In this document: piece by piece, positions 13,177 to 25,839 of the stretch
Position numbering within the stretch: position 1 is the stretch's first letter
Layout: each line of letters opens with the position of its first letter
Assembly (NCBI RefSeq): GCF_014805625.2
Contig: NW_023998415.1
Coordinates: forward strand, 35,914,775 to 35,978,774
Origin: Glossina fuscipes
Lineage: Eukaryota > Arthropoda > Insecta > Diptera > Glossinidae
DNA: 64,000 nucleotides
Reading direction: 5' to 3'
Notes under the pieces: generated by a model
What the model was told of the DNA's origin: nothing
What the model saw: the letters and a program-made list of their open reading frames with translations, nothing else
Database searches by the model: none
Made by a program: the position numbers and the translations under genes

Positions 13177-13370
13177 CTAGAATTTTTTGGAACAATTTCG
13201 TATTCTAAGCAAAAAAGCCACAAAGTCCCCTTCAAAAATGATGCAATCAGTGCCAAGTACTTTTTTTTATCGAACGAATTGTCAAAATCCTCAAAATACA
13301 CGTCATTTTTCACATTGACCTCATCATATGATCCATATTTTCTTCCTTCGACGATCTTTATAGGATTCAC
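13177..13370 (-). pseudogene. Mariner transposase C-terminal fragment (frameshifted)
   Basis: On the minus strand the frame from 13370 reads S-Y-D-E-V, then Y-F-E-D-F-D-N-S-F-D-K-K, matching the C-terminal stretch of insect mariner transposases (consensus roughly E-E-V, Y-F-E-x-K-D-K-S-F-Y-K-K-G). After a shift of frame near 13255 it continues as T-D-C-I-I-F-E-G-D-F-V, matching the final R-W-x-x-C-I-x-L-E-G-D-Y-V of the family. Only about 60 of the roughly 340 residues are left; the catalytic DDE/D part is absent. The order and spacing of both motifs across a single frameshift make chance unlikely. Confidence 0.6.
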
Positions 13371-14189
13371 AGGTAAGTAATTACCGCTGCAGTAGTAGCA
13401 GTCTTGTCGAATATGATGAGTGGGACAGCAAATCGAATGTTTCGCTTACAGCCGTCGATTTGAGACTCGGGGTATTTGCATTACTATAAATAGATGCGAC
13501 CCTTAATGGCTGGATCGTACAGCCTTTGGGACTGACTTCATTAGTGGTCACGATTTCTGACCATACGGAGCATTAATCGCCATCCAAGCTGATATGGCCA
13601 TGTCATTTCACCGTGGCCAGTTATAGGTCAGAATTTTCACATACATCGTCCAACTCGTCTTTAATTTACGTAAGTGCATCGGCTTGCAAAGACAAACACT
13701 TAGTAATCGTAGAGACGGTTTGGGGGGAATTAGGAGCGTTGTGCACTATGGTTTGTCCCAACTAAATGAAAGTATTATTAGGGAAGGCTACCAACCGCTG
13801 GTGGAAGTAGGATAAAAATCGGAACTAATACCCTAAACTTCATCATATCGTGGATTTTGGTATGAAAAAGTTCGGCCCCAAATACCAAAGCTCGGTCAGG
13901 TAATATTTGCAAAGCTAACCTGGTATGTCCTACTCTTCATCGCTGTTAAAAGCCGGCATTATTCCTTCCGTTTGATGCATGTTCCAATAAATGTCTTATC
14001 GCCGCTTCAAATTGTGCTTCCATTCTTATGACCACGCCCAAGTGTGGCCGCCTGTGTAGACTGTACCTGTAGAAAAATGCTTTCATTTCTTAAACAGAGC
14101 GGATAGATTTCACTTTACCAAAGAAGACGGGACTCATATTCGCACATCGCACATATATTGCAGTCGGAATATTCACAAAGTATGCATCA
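13371..14189. other. Gene-free, relatively GC-rich single-copy sequence
   Basis: No simple repeats and no recognised motif on either strand, although it lies directly upstream of the mariner fragment on the minus strand. The missing catalytic domain was looked for here and not found. Confidence 0.5.
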
Positions 14190-17100
14190 TTTATTTATAG
14201 ATGAATGTAATCTGCTGTGGATATATTTTTGGAACCTTTTGATCCCGTTTCAAAACAAAGCAGGTACAAAATTTTTGCTTTTTCGTAAAATTTTTTTTTT
14301 TTTTTTGTGTTAAATTTTTGAATCTTCTTAAAACTATTTAAACTACCTCGAATAACCAAAAAAAAAGAAAAAGTTCTCATTGACCGCTTGCCACAAACCT
14401 TTTGGTCATTATTCTCTTTAAGCGTTTGGCGACAATTTATTGATAACTAAGCACTTAATGTGTATATGTGTGCGTGTGTCGTTTATAGGAGCTCTTCAAA
14501 AACAAAAGACGAAGGTCTTAGGATTAATGAAAAACGAGATCCAATGAGACGCTTCTTTCGATAAGCGTTAGACTAAAGAACGAACTAAAGCTTTTAACAG
14601 CAGTGTGTGCAAACAAGTGTTAGCAAATTTTCTTTCTTCTCTAGCCTCTCTTGCTTTTTACCAAACTTTTTTGTTTCAATCTTCTGTGATTGCGTGTTTC
14701 CAACTGTCAAGCTGTTTATAGCAAACGAATTGCTTTGTAAATATTAATAAAACTATTTTTATATACGTTTAGTTTAACAATTTCTTAATGATATAATTGT
14801 CACATACAAACATGAGGCGACATAACAGACGACATAAAAATATATATCATTTACAATCATATTAAACAAAAATTTCAAATTGCAACTGATCACCAGAGAA
14901 AACTTTTAATGGTCATGAACAAAAATATCATAATTGTGAAAATATGTGAAAATGACGATGACACGTAAGAAAAGCAAAAACACACACAAAAAAAAAATAA
15001 ATAAATAAAAAACATATAAATAAATAAATAAAAAAAGACAAAAAAAAAAAAAAAAAACAGAAATCAACTAAAACGGCACCGAACTGAACAATCGCGATGG
15101 ACAAGAGTAGGTAGGTAAGGTAAGCGAGCTGGGCTGCCTTCATAATTATGGTCAATTTAAAAAGGGTTAATTAAAGCAACGAAGAGCAACAGCAACGGCA
15201 CACACATCATAAATTTATAAATATGCCTGGCAATCATGTTTGACGATCAGTAACAATCACACAAAAATAAAAAATAAATGAATACATAAATAAAAGTAAA
15301 AGAAAGAAGAAATCAATGATTTTTATACAAACAGGGCATCATAATGCAGACAATGAGATGAAAATGAAAATGAAGAGAGAAAAAAAAAAAAGAAGAAATA
15401 TGATAAAAAAAAAAGCTTGAAAACAAAAACATTAATTGCTACCAGTCAAAGTCATAACACCACATATGGTCAATTGAGTTGAAATCATAAAAACAACACA
15501 TGAACAACAAGAATTTATTAAAACAAAAATTCCATTAAACATACGCACATATATATATATATACAGTATACACGCTTTAATATATATATTTATGCGTATG
15601 ACTATATGCGCAGATATATCTCTATATACATACAATCGCACGTAAATATATATAAAAGCATAAATAATATATATATATATATATATATGTATATACATTC
15701 ACACATATATATAACTTTATTTAGTATATTTTTAACATCTTTTGAAAATTTACAAAATATTTAACAACCAAAAAAGATGATGTACGAAAAATATCCTTTA
15801 GGATAATAAAATCAAAAAACAAAAAATACGTTAGTGAAGTTTGGCAGATATTTGTTGTTTTGTGAAATTTTAAAATTTTAAGAATTCAGATCATTGTGTC
15901 ATATTTAATATCGACGGCAGCAATTTTAATTAAACAACATTTATAAAAGATCCACGTCCTACTCTTTGCCGCAAAACGCAACAATTTTGTTACCTTTTTG
16001 CTAACTTCGTCCAATCATCCCTCTTATATTGTATTTGTAAATCGATATGTGTCTTAAAAATTTTCATAAAAATTTTTATTGAAAATAATATCAAAATATT
16101 TTTCCTTTTCCTACTCACGTGTTGTGTTTAATAAGTTTCATATAAAGCATTTTCAGCCTTCGTCACTGATCATTTAAGCTCAATGTTCGGCTTGGAGGAT
16201 TCGGCAGGGATCGTACACCTCAGTCTGTATATAGCATGTTAAAGAGGCGTAATCAGATCTTGCTTAAAGTAGAACTTCAACGCTTCCGACTGCGTCTTTC
16301 ATTTTTCACTTATGCCTATTACGTGGAGAATAGAGCGGAAAAGATAGAGAACTTATTCATATGCGCTTTTCTGGCCTACGGACGATACGGACGAGCCTTT
16401 AATTTGTGTTTTAGGTGTTATAGAAAAGTGAAGAAAATATTTTGGTAAGCAAAAGTCGAAGATTGAAGATGAGACACCCTTTAAATCCTGCGACGTTTGG
16501 TTAGGGTCTTTAGCACAACTTTATATGTCGTCAGACAAATCTGATCTGATTATATCTTATATTCTGCCTTCGTGTTACACTGCTTGTTTCGACGAAAACG
16601 TACCAGCAAAAGGAAAAACATCTATAATAATAATGATAATAATAATAATATCCCGAAATGCAAGGAATTGGTTTTTTTTTTTTTTTTTTTTCCTTACACT
16701 AACCTTATTTAGTGACATAAACTCAGTCACAGAGAGACACTATGCTTACAAGAATGCTATCAGTTGATGATTTTCAGTATAGATAAACAAAGCGACCAAA
16801 TTAAATTGCTTACCCCAGAGACCAATACATTATAAGTTGGGTTGAAGGCAGAAATTTTTGCAAAAATCGTAAAGGAAAGAGATTCTGTTCTCTTCTTTTT
16901 TTTTTTTTTTCCGTTTTCCTCTGCTCAGCCATGCTGGCTGGCTGGCTGCGACATGAGAATTGTGATAACTAATAATTGCCGTTAATTGTAATCCGATCAA
17001 AGATTTTATTGTTTTTTTTTTTTTTTTATAGTAAATTTCTTGAGAAAAAGAAAAAAAAACAAAAATGAAAAGATAATAATAACAAGAGAAACGTTTTTAA

Positions 17101-17235
17101 TAAAAGTGTTAATGATTTATTTTGTTATTAGAAAAACAAATCACGTCATTTGCATTTAAATGCTTATCATAAATCGCACCATTTCAAATCCAACAAAACT
17201 AAACAGTTTGTGTTAGAAATATCAATAGGTTCAAT
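14190..17235. repeat. Low-complexity AT-rich block
   Basis: It holds T or A runs near 14288-14306, 14983-15055, 15380-15392, 16673-16691 and 16895-16911, AAAT-type tracts at about 14996-15035, AT arrays at about 15549-15563 and 15668-15688, an ATA triplet tract at 16625-16650, and a CTGG tetramer run near 16934-16947. A 70-codon frame at 16236-16448 is open but shows no known motif. Confidence 0.75.
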
Positions 17236-17267
<32 letters not shown>

Positions 17268-17370
17268 NNNNNNNNNNNNNNNNNNNNNNNNNNNNNNNNN
17301 NNNNNNNNNNNNNNNNNNNNNNNNNNNNNNNNNNNNNNNNNNNNNNNNNNNNNNNNNNNNNNNNNNNTAT

Positions 17371-17416
<46 letters not shown>
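17236..17416. repeat. AT array interrupted by an assembly gap
   Basis: TATA dinucleotides flank both sides of an N run, so the array itself is the likely reason the assembly broke. Its real length is unknown. Frames that read Tyr-Ile repeats through it are artefacts. Confidence 0.95.
17268..17367. other. Assembly gap (100 N)
   Basis: Exactly 100 N characters, the usual placeholder for a gap of unknown size in scaffolded draft assemblies. Confidence 0.99.
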
Positions 17417-17420
<4 letters not shown>

Positions 17421-18924
17421 ATATATGTGTATGTTTTCAGTAATAAACCCCATTAATAGCTATTTACGTAGCTTTGTAGGGCAGTTTCGAGTAAAAATAT
17501 TCCGAAATTATATATAATAAAATATAAAAAATAAAAAATAAATAAATAAATAAATAAAAGTTACAATATTAGTGGAGAAAATTGTGTAAACTTGGCTTGC
17601 TTTGAATGTTACATGATATTGGACAACATATACATGTATAGATGTATATACATTAATATATATAATATATATAAGCATAACGAGAGAGTCCATTGCAAAG
17701 TTTTGAATGAATGTCTTCCAATCGCAAAATTTATGTTTTCGGATTAGAAACAATTTCTACTGTAATGTACCGACTGCACGAGAAAGCATGTGTTGTCAGG
17801 TTAATGCAGTGCTTTTCGTTTTCTTATATTCTGTACGCATGTAAGAAGGGTGAGTTTCATATTTCGGTAATTTATACTGACAATGACTGACAATACATTT
17901 TCCGATTAAACACAATGTTTGCAGAACACAGTGAACGTAAACTTTGCTCGGCTTGCAGCAAGCATCATCAAGTTCTCAATAATTCATTCATTCGTTTATC
18001 ACTCATCAAATTACAAATTGGAATAATGCGACTTGGGAGCTCATTCGAATCATTTAAGAGTCAAAGAATCATCGGACTAATCGTGATATCTTCGGCAGGA
18101 TGATATCTTTTGGAACGTATTACTCTATGGAGCATTACAACTGGACAAAGATAAGTAAAGCATTCCTTATAGGGTATAATCTTTCCCGGTTCACGTAATA
18201 CTTTTGGTCACTTGGTGAACATACTTAAGAAATTGATTCTAAAGGATGAATATTTTAGCTTAAAGTTGAGCTTACATTTCATTTATCATATACGATATTT
18301 ACCGAGATAATCGATTAACATCTACTCTATGTTATCATTTAGCTTAAGAGAAGTTGAGAAACTGAATTAAAAATATTTAAATTAATCCTAAATAAATTCG
18401 CTAATTCGCTGAAACATTTAGTTAGAATCTGTTGTTCAAACCGTCACAATACGACAACAAAGAATGTTTTATTTATTGTAAAATAATTTCCCTTTATTTT
18501 TATTTATTTTCGGCTTTTCCTTCTTCTATTTCGTTTTATAGTTATCCCGTACATTCAGAAGGATTATGGGATGGGAAGGGATGACAATATAGACTTATTT
18601 AGCTTTATATACTGTTCACTGTTCAGATTTTATTTATAAAAATTCATGCCCTTAATGGGGCTTATAGATCAATTGGTCTGTAAAGACTCCAACATTCTCC
18701 TATTGGCATTAGATTCTTCTTTGATCTCCAGCCGAAACGGAAGTTCAATATTTCGTAGCCATTTATTTTGAAACTCGCCTAAGCTCATTTTCGCGTTCAT
18801 CTTAATACTAGTAATAGTATCTGTGACGGTTCTCTGTTTTGGAATAACTAGTAATTAATTTATATTCAAGTTATGCATAAATGGTTGTTACATTCATACA
18901 TTTAGGTAATTGATTCATTATATA

Positions 18925-18966
<42 letters not shown>

Positions 18967-20578
18967 TATATATATTTAATTTAATTGATTTCTTATTTTG
19001 TTTTCATTGATTTTATTATGTTGAAAATTACCCACATATATACTTACATACATATTTTATCAGAGTCTTTGCAATGTTGAACTCAGATCTCCATTTCTTG
19101 TGTTATACGAATTAATAAGTAATTTTTTTTTTAATTGTTAATTTTTTACTTTAATGAAATAGTCGGAAGTTTATACATCAAGTTATGCGTTAGATATGCA
19201 TTTTCAGCTTCGTCGCGTCGACGCCCAATGCTAACTTGGCATAATTGCTAGGTTGGATAGTCGGAGAAGTAAAGGCCTAAACTCACAGCGAGTGAAGTAG
19301 CGAGCCGGAACTTATTTATTTATTTATTTACACCAGAAAGGCAGCTAAACTAAATTAACAGCCGAGTTTAATTAACTATTGTAAATAAATCTTATTACTA
19401 ATAACTATTATAAAGGAAAGTGAAGAACAAAAAAATGAATAAACAAGAGAAGAAACAAATGTACAAAAAAAGGGATAAAAAGGATGTATACCTTTAGGAC
19501 AGACGAACATACCCAGCCTGGACAGATGTAAGTACGGAGTGAGCCTCCATGCTATTGTAAACGCGCAGCAATTTGCAACCGATAGAAGTAAACAAATTCA
19601 GTTCAAATATCGAATCATTTCGAAGATATCAACACATAGGCGCACGGGAGTAGATTTAATAGAATTTAAAAAATATTAAGATATTAAGATTAAAATATAT
19701 ATATAATATCTGGATTTTGGATTTGGATCGGGTTGAAAAGTTCGTAATTATATCTATTATACATTGGTTGCGTTAAGTGAAAATAAATTTGAAAATTGAA
19801 GTTGACGTCATCAAGTCAAGTTGTCGAGTCACCGGCACTATTTATTAGCTTAACGAGGATAAATCTACGTTTCTCTAGCGACGGCTGAGCTTAACGAAAA
19901 CAATCTATTTTCATAAGATGGCAAAGACACAGACAAGTCCTGACCCAAGTTGCCAAGGTCAAAGGGCAGAAATTGCTTTTGAATTGGTTCTATTGAATCT
20001 ACAACATTGCAACAACCTGCAAGAAGGAAACGAAACAAGAGAGGCATACTCATTGGTATTGGTCCGACTAGACTCATGTATAGCGTTTTTGTAAAGTAAG
20101 AGTCGTCAATAGGCCGCCTATATATCCATGAACGAATCTACATTTTCCCATAGAATAATCGTTCAAGATGAAAGCTACTTGCATCTCTTTAAATTTAATT
20201 CCCTAAAATTGAATCAGCATCATGCTGTCGTATCATCTAAGCCCGATGGAAGGAGATACCAAGGAAAAGGAAGAGAACAATTTAAGATCGACAGCGTACA
20301 TTAAGGTATGACTGGATTTAATCACTGATGTATAGGATGAATGAAATAGGTTCTAAGCGCTGTCGCTGGAGAGACAGCAGACGTCACAGGCAACTCATTA
20401 GAAGTGATGCAGTTAAACAGAACACTAAATGATAAAGTAACTTTTGAAAAAGGTTCGTACCACTCCATCTTTCTTTTAGGAACGCTTGATGAAATAGAAA
20501 AATACAAGCTTTGTGTGCGAAAACTAATTCATAAGTTGAAATTCCCAAAAATTAAAGGAGAAATATAATATCAATATA

Positions 20579-20580
<2 letters not shown>
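17417..20580. other. Gene-free AT-rich sequence
   Basis: Contains an AAAT tract at about 17536-17558, an AT array at 18920-18963, a TTTA tract at about 19312-19333, and otherwise ordinary sequence. Frames such as minus 20077-19865 and plus 17915-18103 show no recognised motif. A GGGTATAAT word at 18174-18182 resembles the end of the dispersed repeat but has no matching flank. Confidence 0.65.
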
Positions 20581-20618
<38 letters not shown>

Positions 20619-21376
20619 AATAAATTTAAATATGTTATATATACCTATATATTTATTTAGCAATCTATATATATATATATATATGTAAATTTGTTATATA
20701 AATATATATATATCTATATATATATATATGTAAATACATGCATGCGCGTAACTTATGTGTTTTCATTCGCATATTTTCAAATGTTGCAAAGGAAACGATT
20801 AAATCAACATACCTGCGTACATTGCTGCCGGTATTCGATATAAAAATAGTCATTGTCCGTAGACCCACAAAATCATATATAAACATTAATCATGCAATCA
20901 ATAAATGGTACGTACGGTGCGCATATGCTTACATACTTATTTCACCTTAATAGCAAATAAACTTTACTGACTATGCGAGTGTATACGTTTGTATGTTAAG
21001 AGTGAAAAAAAAAAAAAAAAAAAAAAAAAACACACAAAATGTATTTGTTTATGTGCTTTACAAAAATGATTTAATTTCAGTTACGTGTTTTGCAAAATTA
21101 AACACAATTTCATTTACTGTTTGTTTGCTGCTATCGTTTGATATTTGTTTTCGCTCGGGCGAGAACAGCTCTTCTTCCCTGTATACTTGTCAGACTTTAA
21201 ATATTAGTCGATATCATGCCTGCTTCAACGCAGACAATATCTGTAACGGGCAAAGTGCTCACATATACGGAGCACATATATATATACACATATATGTATG
21301 TAACAAATTGATTTGTCGTCTGGTTTTTTAATGTACTCTTTTTTTTTTTTTATATATATATTTTTATTATCATATG

Positions 21377-21417
<41 letters not shown>
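20581..21417. repeat. Cluster of AT arrays and an A run
   Basis: Several TA arrays lie at about 20583-20616, 20666-20685, 20702-20728 and 21380-21417, with an A run of 26 at 21005-21030 and a T run at 21340-21351. No gene is visible between them. Confidence 0.85.
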
Positions 21418-21420
<3 letters not shown>

Positions 21421-22711
21421 TGATTTGTACTCTGTTTATATTATTTATATGTCGATTGTGCTAATGGTGCTGCATATTAAATAAATCTTTGTAATTTTTA
21501 TTATATTGTGAGTAATAACAACTTGCTAGAGTATTAGTTCGCAGTAGTGTTATAGAAATTATACGTCAACAATAATAAGCCTCTTATATATATTAAAGGT
21601 AAATGAAATAGGGGTCTTTCGGCGGAATCTGAATACTCGCTTGCTAACTAAAAAGCGACATATATCGAAGGTCGATTCATTGTAGGTTGCTCTTCATGTA
21701 ACTGGCATTAATTAATGTCGTGTAATTGCTTGATCTTACACTAAACTAAATAACGGTAGTTTTTGAAAAGTTATTTTATTGCTTTTTTAAAGTACTCGTC
21801 CATGCGATTGATGGACTTTCGCATATGTGAATATATCATTTTCATGTCATTTCTCGATAACGAATTAAATATAAACAAAAAAAAAAAAAAAAAGGAAAGA
21901 AAAAACTCCTTATTGGCATAGCGTGTTGTTCACATTTGCGAATAAAAGATGATCATACGTTGGGTGATCTCTTAGTGAGATGTTTTGTATGCTTAATAAG
22001 TCATTGATTTCAGCAGGAGCGATACCGAAAGCTTTCAAGAATTTAATCCAGTAAATATTCTAAAAACCCGTACGGAGCCATATGCAGCCTTTCACAGTCA
22101 ATCGTTACGAGTGTTGTATTTATCTTATTTCATAGATTGGTATAACACATTCGATACTCACACAATTCACATAACGCATTTCACATGCATGAATCCCACA
22201 TGACCGGCTTCTGAAGCATCATTATTGATATTCTGGAGCATTGTTTTCGTTCAATCGTTCGCGAATCTTTTTTTTGTGTAAGTAATTGTCGAATTCAGTG
22301 CGGATCCGTTTAGCTTTTTTTTTCCTACGGTCGTGCACACTTACGCTACGCCGTATGAACATGTGGCGGTTGGATGAAAACTTCAAGTTTATAGATAATC
22401 AAAATATATATTGGCCATACTTAACAAGTTTGGGCATTACGTTGATGCTTAGTTGCTCGACAGAAATTTGTACAAAAAATTTCCGGTTTAATATACGCGT
22501 TTATTGTAACCTCCTGGGCAAAAAGAAGAAAATGCTGTAAGCCTTAATGTTGCGCAAAAGCGTCGTGTACTTGAAATTTTTTGCGACGGCGTGCCGCACA
22601 CGCATTCGCCTCTCAATTAATACCTTCTACGGACTGCAGATGAATTATCAACTAGAAAATTAATTGTGCGTTATTGTTAAAACAAGTTCCTTTAAAAGAT
22701 TGTCATTTGAA
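21418..22711. other. Gene-free single-copy sequence
   Basis: Only one A run (about 21878-21893) breaks it. The 84-codon frame at 22286-22540 has no recognised motif. The last part runs into repeat copy B, so the left part of that repeat may start earlier than annotated. Confidence 0.55.
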
Positions 22712-22980
22712 AGTGTTTACTGGGGCACGGCCCATAATTTTCAATTGCCTCCCTCTCTCGGCCAAAACGTGTCAATGTACCAAATTTCATCAAAGTATTT
22801 CGCAAATAGTATTTGCGACCTATAGGTTGGACAGCAGGAACCAAGACAGACGGACGGACAAGCTTAGATTGAGTTAGAATCGATCCGTATAATGAAAATG
22901 GAGTCTGTCTCAAATCCTTGTAAGTGTTGTATACATCCGCACAAACCTAATGCCCTGGAACTCTTGTAGGGTATAAAAAG
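22712..22980 (+). repeat. Dispersed repeat copy B, best preserved end
   Basis: It starts near GGGGCACGGCCCATAATTTT, continues with CTCTCTCGGCCAAAACGTGTC and ACCAAATTTCATCAAAGTAT, then the box GACAGACGGACGGACAAGC (about 22845-22863), TTAGATTGAGTTAGAATCG, ATCCGTATAATGAAAA, ATACATCCGCACAAACCTAA and the end word TTGTAGGGTATAAAAAG. Every block recurs in the same order in copies A, D and E. The type of element is not established. Confidence 0.75.
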
Positions 22981-23571
22981 AGCCAGAACGCCTATACCAT
23001 GCTGTAGCAATCAGATTTTTATCGTAGAGAATTTGTTTTGCCCTCAAAAGGGGCTAAGGGGTAAAAATTAAGAGTATTCGTCGCATCGACACTGCACAAG
23101 GTACATAGTGTTAAATTTCTTTTAAACCAGCGTTAGGATATGAACTGGCTGACCATTGAAAATAGATTAGAAACTTTGGGATATGGGAATGCAAAGGCAA
23201 CCAATAAAAGTTGCCCAACTATATTAAGCAATGGATGTACACTATTCACTAACTAAGTTTTCTTCTTCTCCTCCTTTTTTTTTTTTTTTTTTGACAAATA
23301 AGGTTTAGGGAGCTGACAGGGACCATTCGAAAGGTAGTGTGTCTTATCATTTGTGATAAAAATACATCTTAATGCTTATTCTCCGCTCTAGCTAAGGTGA
23401 TGAGGAACAATAGTAATCAAGTATGAGCATAGGTAACATTTAATCTTGCCTTAGTTAGGGGTAAACCTATGCGATTTAACTGTGAAAAAATGTTCGCAAA
23501 CTGTTTTACCGTAAATTTTCCTACCTTAACTATTTTATGTTGTCTGAGTTTGTAAATTATTTGGAAATTTT
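22981..23571. other. Gene-free sequence
   Basis: Contains a T run near 23273-23292. Nothing else recognised. Confidence 0.6.
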
Positions 23572-23654
23572 TTTATAAAGAGTCACTTAAGATTTGCATT
23601 TTATATGATATTTTCATAAAGAGTCACTTACGATTGCCATTTTATATGATTTTT
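23572..23654. repeat. 41-bp direct tandem duplication
   Basis: The words ATAAAGAGTCACTTA, then GATT-GCATTTTATATGAT, occur twice with a 41-bp period. The two units differ at only a few positions, which suggests a fairly recent duplication compared with the other tandem duplications in this window. Confidence 0.9.
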
Positions 23655-24400
23655 ATTACGCAAGTTTGCTTTAATTTCCTTAGAAGCTATTGCTAGCGAT
23701 CCAATTACAAATATAAACTATCTCAGTCCGCATAAATGCTTTCATGCATTTAATTTAATATCAAAATGTTTAATCCTCATTTTATGTTCGCTTTCGTTGT
23801 TGTTGCTGTTATTGCTGATACTAGACGAACGCTTGCGTAGACAAACGTTTCGCCTCAAACCTAATCATAGCACATTGGCATTTAGTGGCCTTTAATTTAC
23901 TAGAAATCACTTATAGATTATGTTTTACATACAAGCATACAAGAGCCGACTGAATGAATGCACCAAATAACCAAGTATAAAATTTTGAATTTTTTTTTAT
24001 TTTTATTTTTTTTTATTTTTTGTTTTTCTTTACATTTATTACACGCGACAATATTTATTTTTAAAATTATCAAGAATAAAAAAATTAAAAAAAAAAAAGA
24101 AAAAAAAAAAAATTAAATCCAGTTTTATGTCAGTACAAAGTTCTTTTGCTTATTCTTCTTCTTCTTCTTCTTCTTCTTCTTCTTCATCTTTTTATTTTCA
24201 ATCAACATTTTTATATGAAATTATTTTTACAGCTCATTAAGTCAACTGTTAGGCGGTTGTAAATTTTCAACAGATTACATAGTAACACATTAGTCGAACA
24301 CGCATGAGTGTGCATCGATTATCTATGAATACGGACAAGCGGTCCACAAAGCTCCGCTCATAGCAGGGGTAACAATGATGATTATGATTACGATGATTAC

Positions 24401-24435
<35 letters not shown>

Positions 24436-24559
24436 CGATGATGATGCTGATCATGATGAAAATGACTATGGTGACGATGGCTTGGTCGGGCCTACTACGC
24501 AGGCCTCGGCGACCACACACAGCGTAACTGTAACATAAAAATTTGAATTTTTTCCTTTA
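23655..24559. repeat. Simple-repeat-rich block with TTC and GAT arrays
   Basis: Up to 23960 the sequence is single-copy. Then follow T-rich and A-rich tracts (about 23990-24030 and 24079-24112), a TTC array at 24151-24183 and an imperfect GAT/GAC triplet array at about 24374-24480. The GAT array can be read as an Asp or Ile repeat but shows no coding context. Confidence 0.8.
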
Positions 24560-24860
24560 CTCTCGTAACGTTCAAAAGTGAAGCTTAATGTCGCACATTA
24601 AAGTGGCACATAACGTATAGATTTAAATGCATCTAAGCCGCTTATGTGCGGCAATAAATGCACAAAAATGCACTTTTTGTTTTCGTTAACATTCACATTC
24701 TGAATTATCAACTCATGATAATAACGTTTATGATGTCATCGTCGTTCAAGTGACTGAATTGAATCTCTCGTGTAAGCTAAGCAAAGTGTTGCTCCTTTTG
24801 TTTAGCGCTATTCTTTTTCCACATCTAGCCACATAATTTAAATGAAATTTTATTAAACAG
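24560..24860. promoter_or_regulatory. Candidate conserved non-coding element (24.6-24.9 kb)
   Basis: A repeat-free block with many homeodomain-like words (CATAATTTAAATG, GAATTATCAAC, TGATAATAACG, ACGTTTATGATG) and a small perfect hairpin GCCGC-TTATGT-GCGGC at about 24639-24654. No frame is open. The regulatory role is inferred only from composition. Confidence 0.25.
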
Positions 24861-25839
24861 CAAATAGAAGAAAGAAAATGCCTGTACAGACTGCCTTTAG
24901 TTTGGGCGAATTCTCGGGCACCCGTCCTCTATGCTCAGACCATCAATTCAATAGACTTATGTTCGTAATTAATGTTGCATAGCTAAATATCTAAATATAA
25001 TATAAACTGTTTAATATATTTTTTCTTAACTTTCACGCTGCCTTCTAGACGTAGTGCTAAAAGGTCTCCAAGTTCGCAATTCATTCTTTTAATTGCAAGG
25101 CCACAAGTAGGAAGAATGGACAACCCGACAGCAAAATAGAGATTAAAGTAAGATATCTGAACGGATAATGAACAGCCAGCAGGATGACGCAATTAGCATA
25201 TCTTCAAAGGCTAAAGCCGAGTACAAGCAAACTGGAAATTGTTAAGCTGTTTTACTTGTTATGAAAATCATAACACAGTCTCTGCACTTTAAGTGGAAAA
25301 AAGTGATAAAACTTGGATTATATGTGTCGGGGAAGGTGCGAAAGAATACAACAATAATGTGTCTACCAAATTTAAAAATATATGCAATACCCTGCTTTGG
25401 CCAAAAATATGGCTTCAATTTCAAAGACGAGTCGCAGTTCGCCTTGAATCATTTTTTTTCTTCTTCTTCTTTTTTCACTTCTATTTCTTAATGCATTGTT
25501 TTGCATTGGCAGTCAATATTTTCGCAATTAGGAAAAGCTCTTGATCGAGAAAAGTTCGTGTTGTAGACATGAGTGAACATGAAAGAATTACACGTTCCTT
25601 CCTTCTCCAAAATCGTATTTAATTACATTGAAGTAGAAATCAAAGGTAGGAATCAAAGGTCAATAGAAAACATAACATAATAGTCCAAGGCTAAGTTGAG
25701 AGAGAAGTGAAAACCTGGGCGCATGATGAAGAGAAGAACATAATTGTCATTGTTTCCTACAAGTGGTCAAGTTTACGTACGGAGAACTTCAAAACAAGCC
25801 TACGGTCTGAGCTGCCTGCTCATTGTAGTACAATTACAT
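24861..25839. other. Sequence upstream of the Tc1 remnant, no supported gene
   Basis: A frame at 25261-25491 contains F-K-D-E-S-Q-F-A-L-N, which loosely resembles the first-aspartate block of Tc1 transposases (W-S-D-E-S-K-F). It lies about 160 codons before the second aspartate rather than about 90, and a TTC tract near 25456-25475 lies between, so I do not claim it. The rest is unremarkable. Confidence 0.35.

Noticed and set aside
24374..24480. Asp- or Ile-repeat protein
   Set aside because: It is a GAT triplet microsatellite with no coding context.
25400..25450. First-aspartate block (D-E-S) of the Tc1 element
   Set aside because: Distance to the second block is about 70 codons too long and flanking residues do not match.
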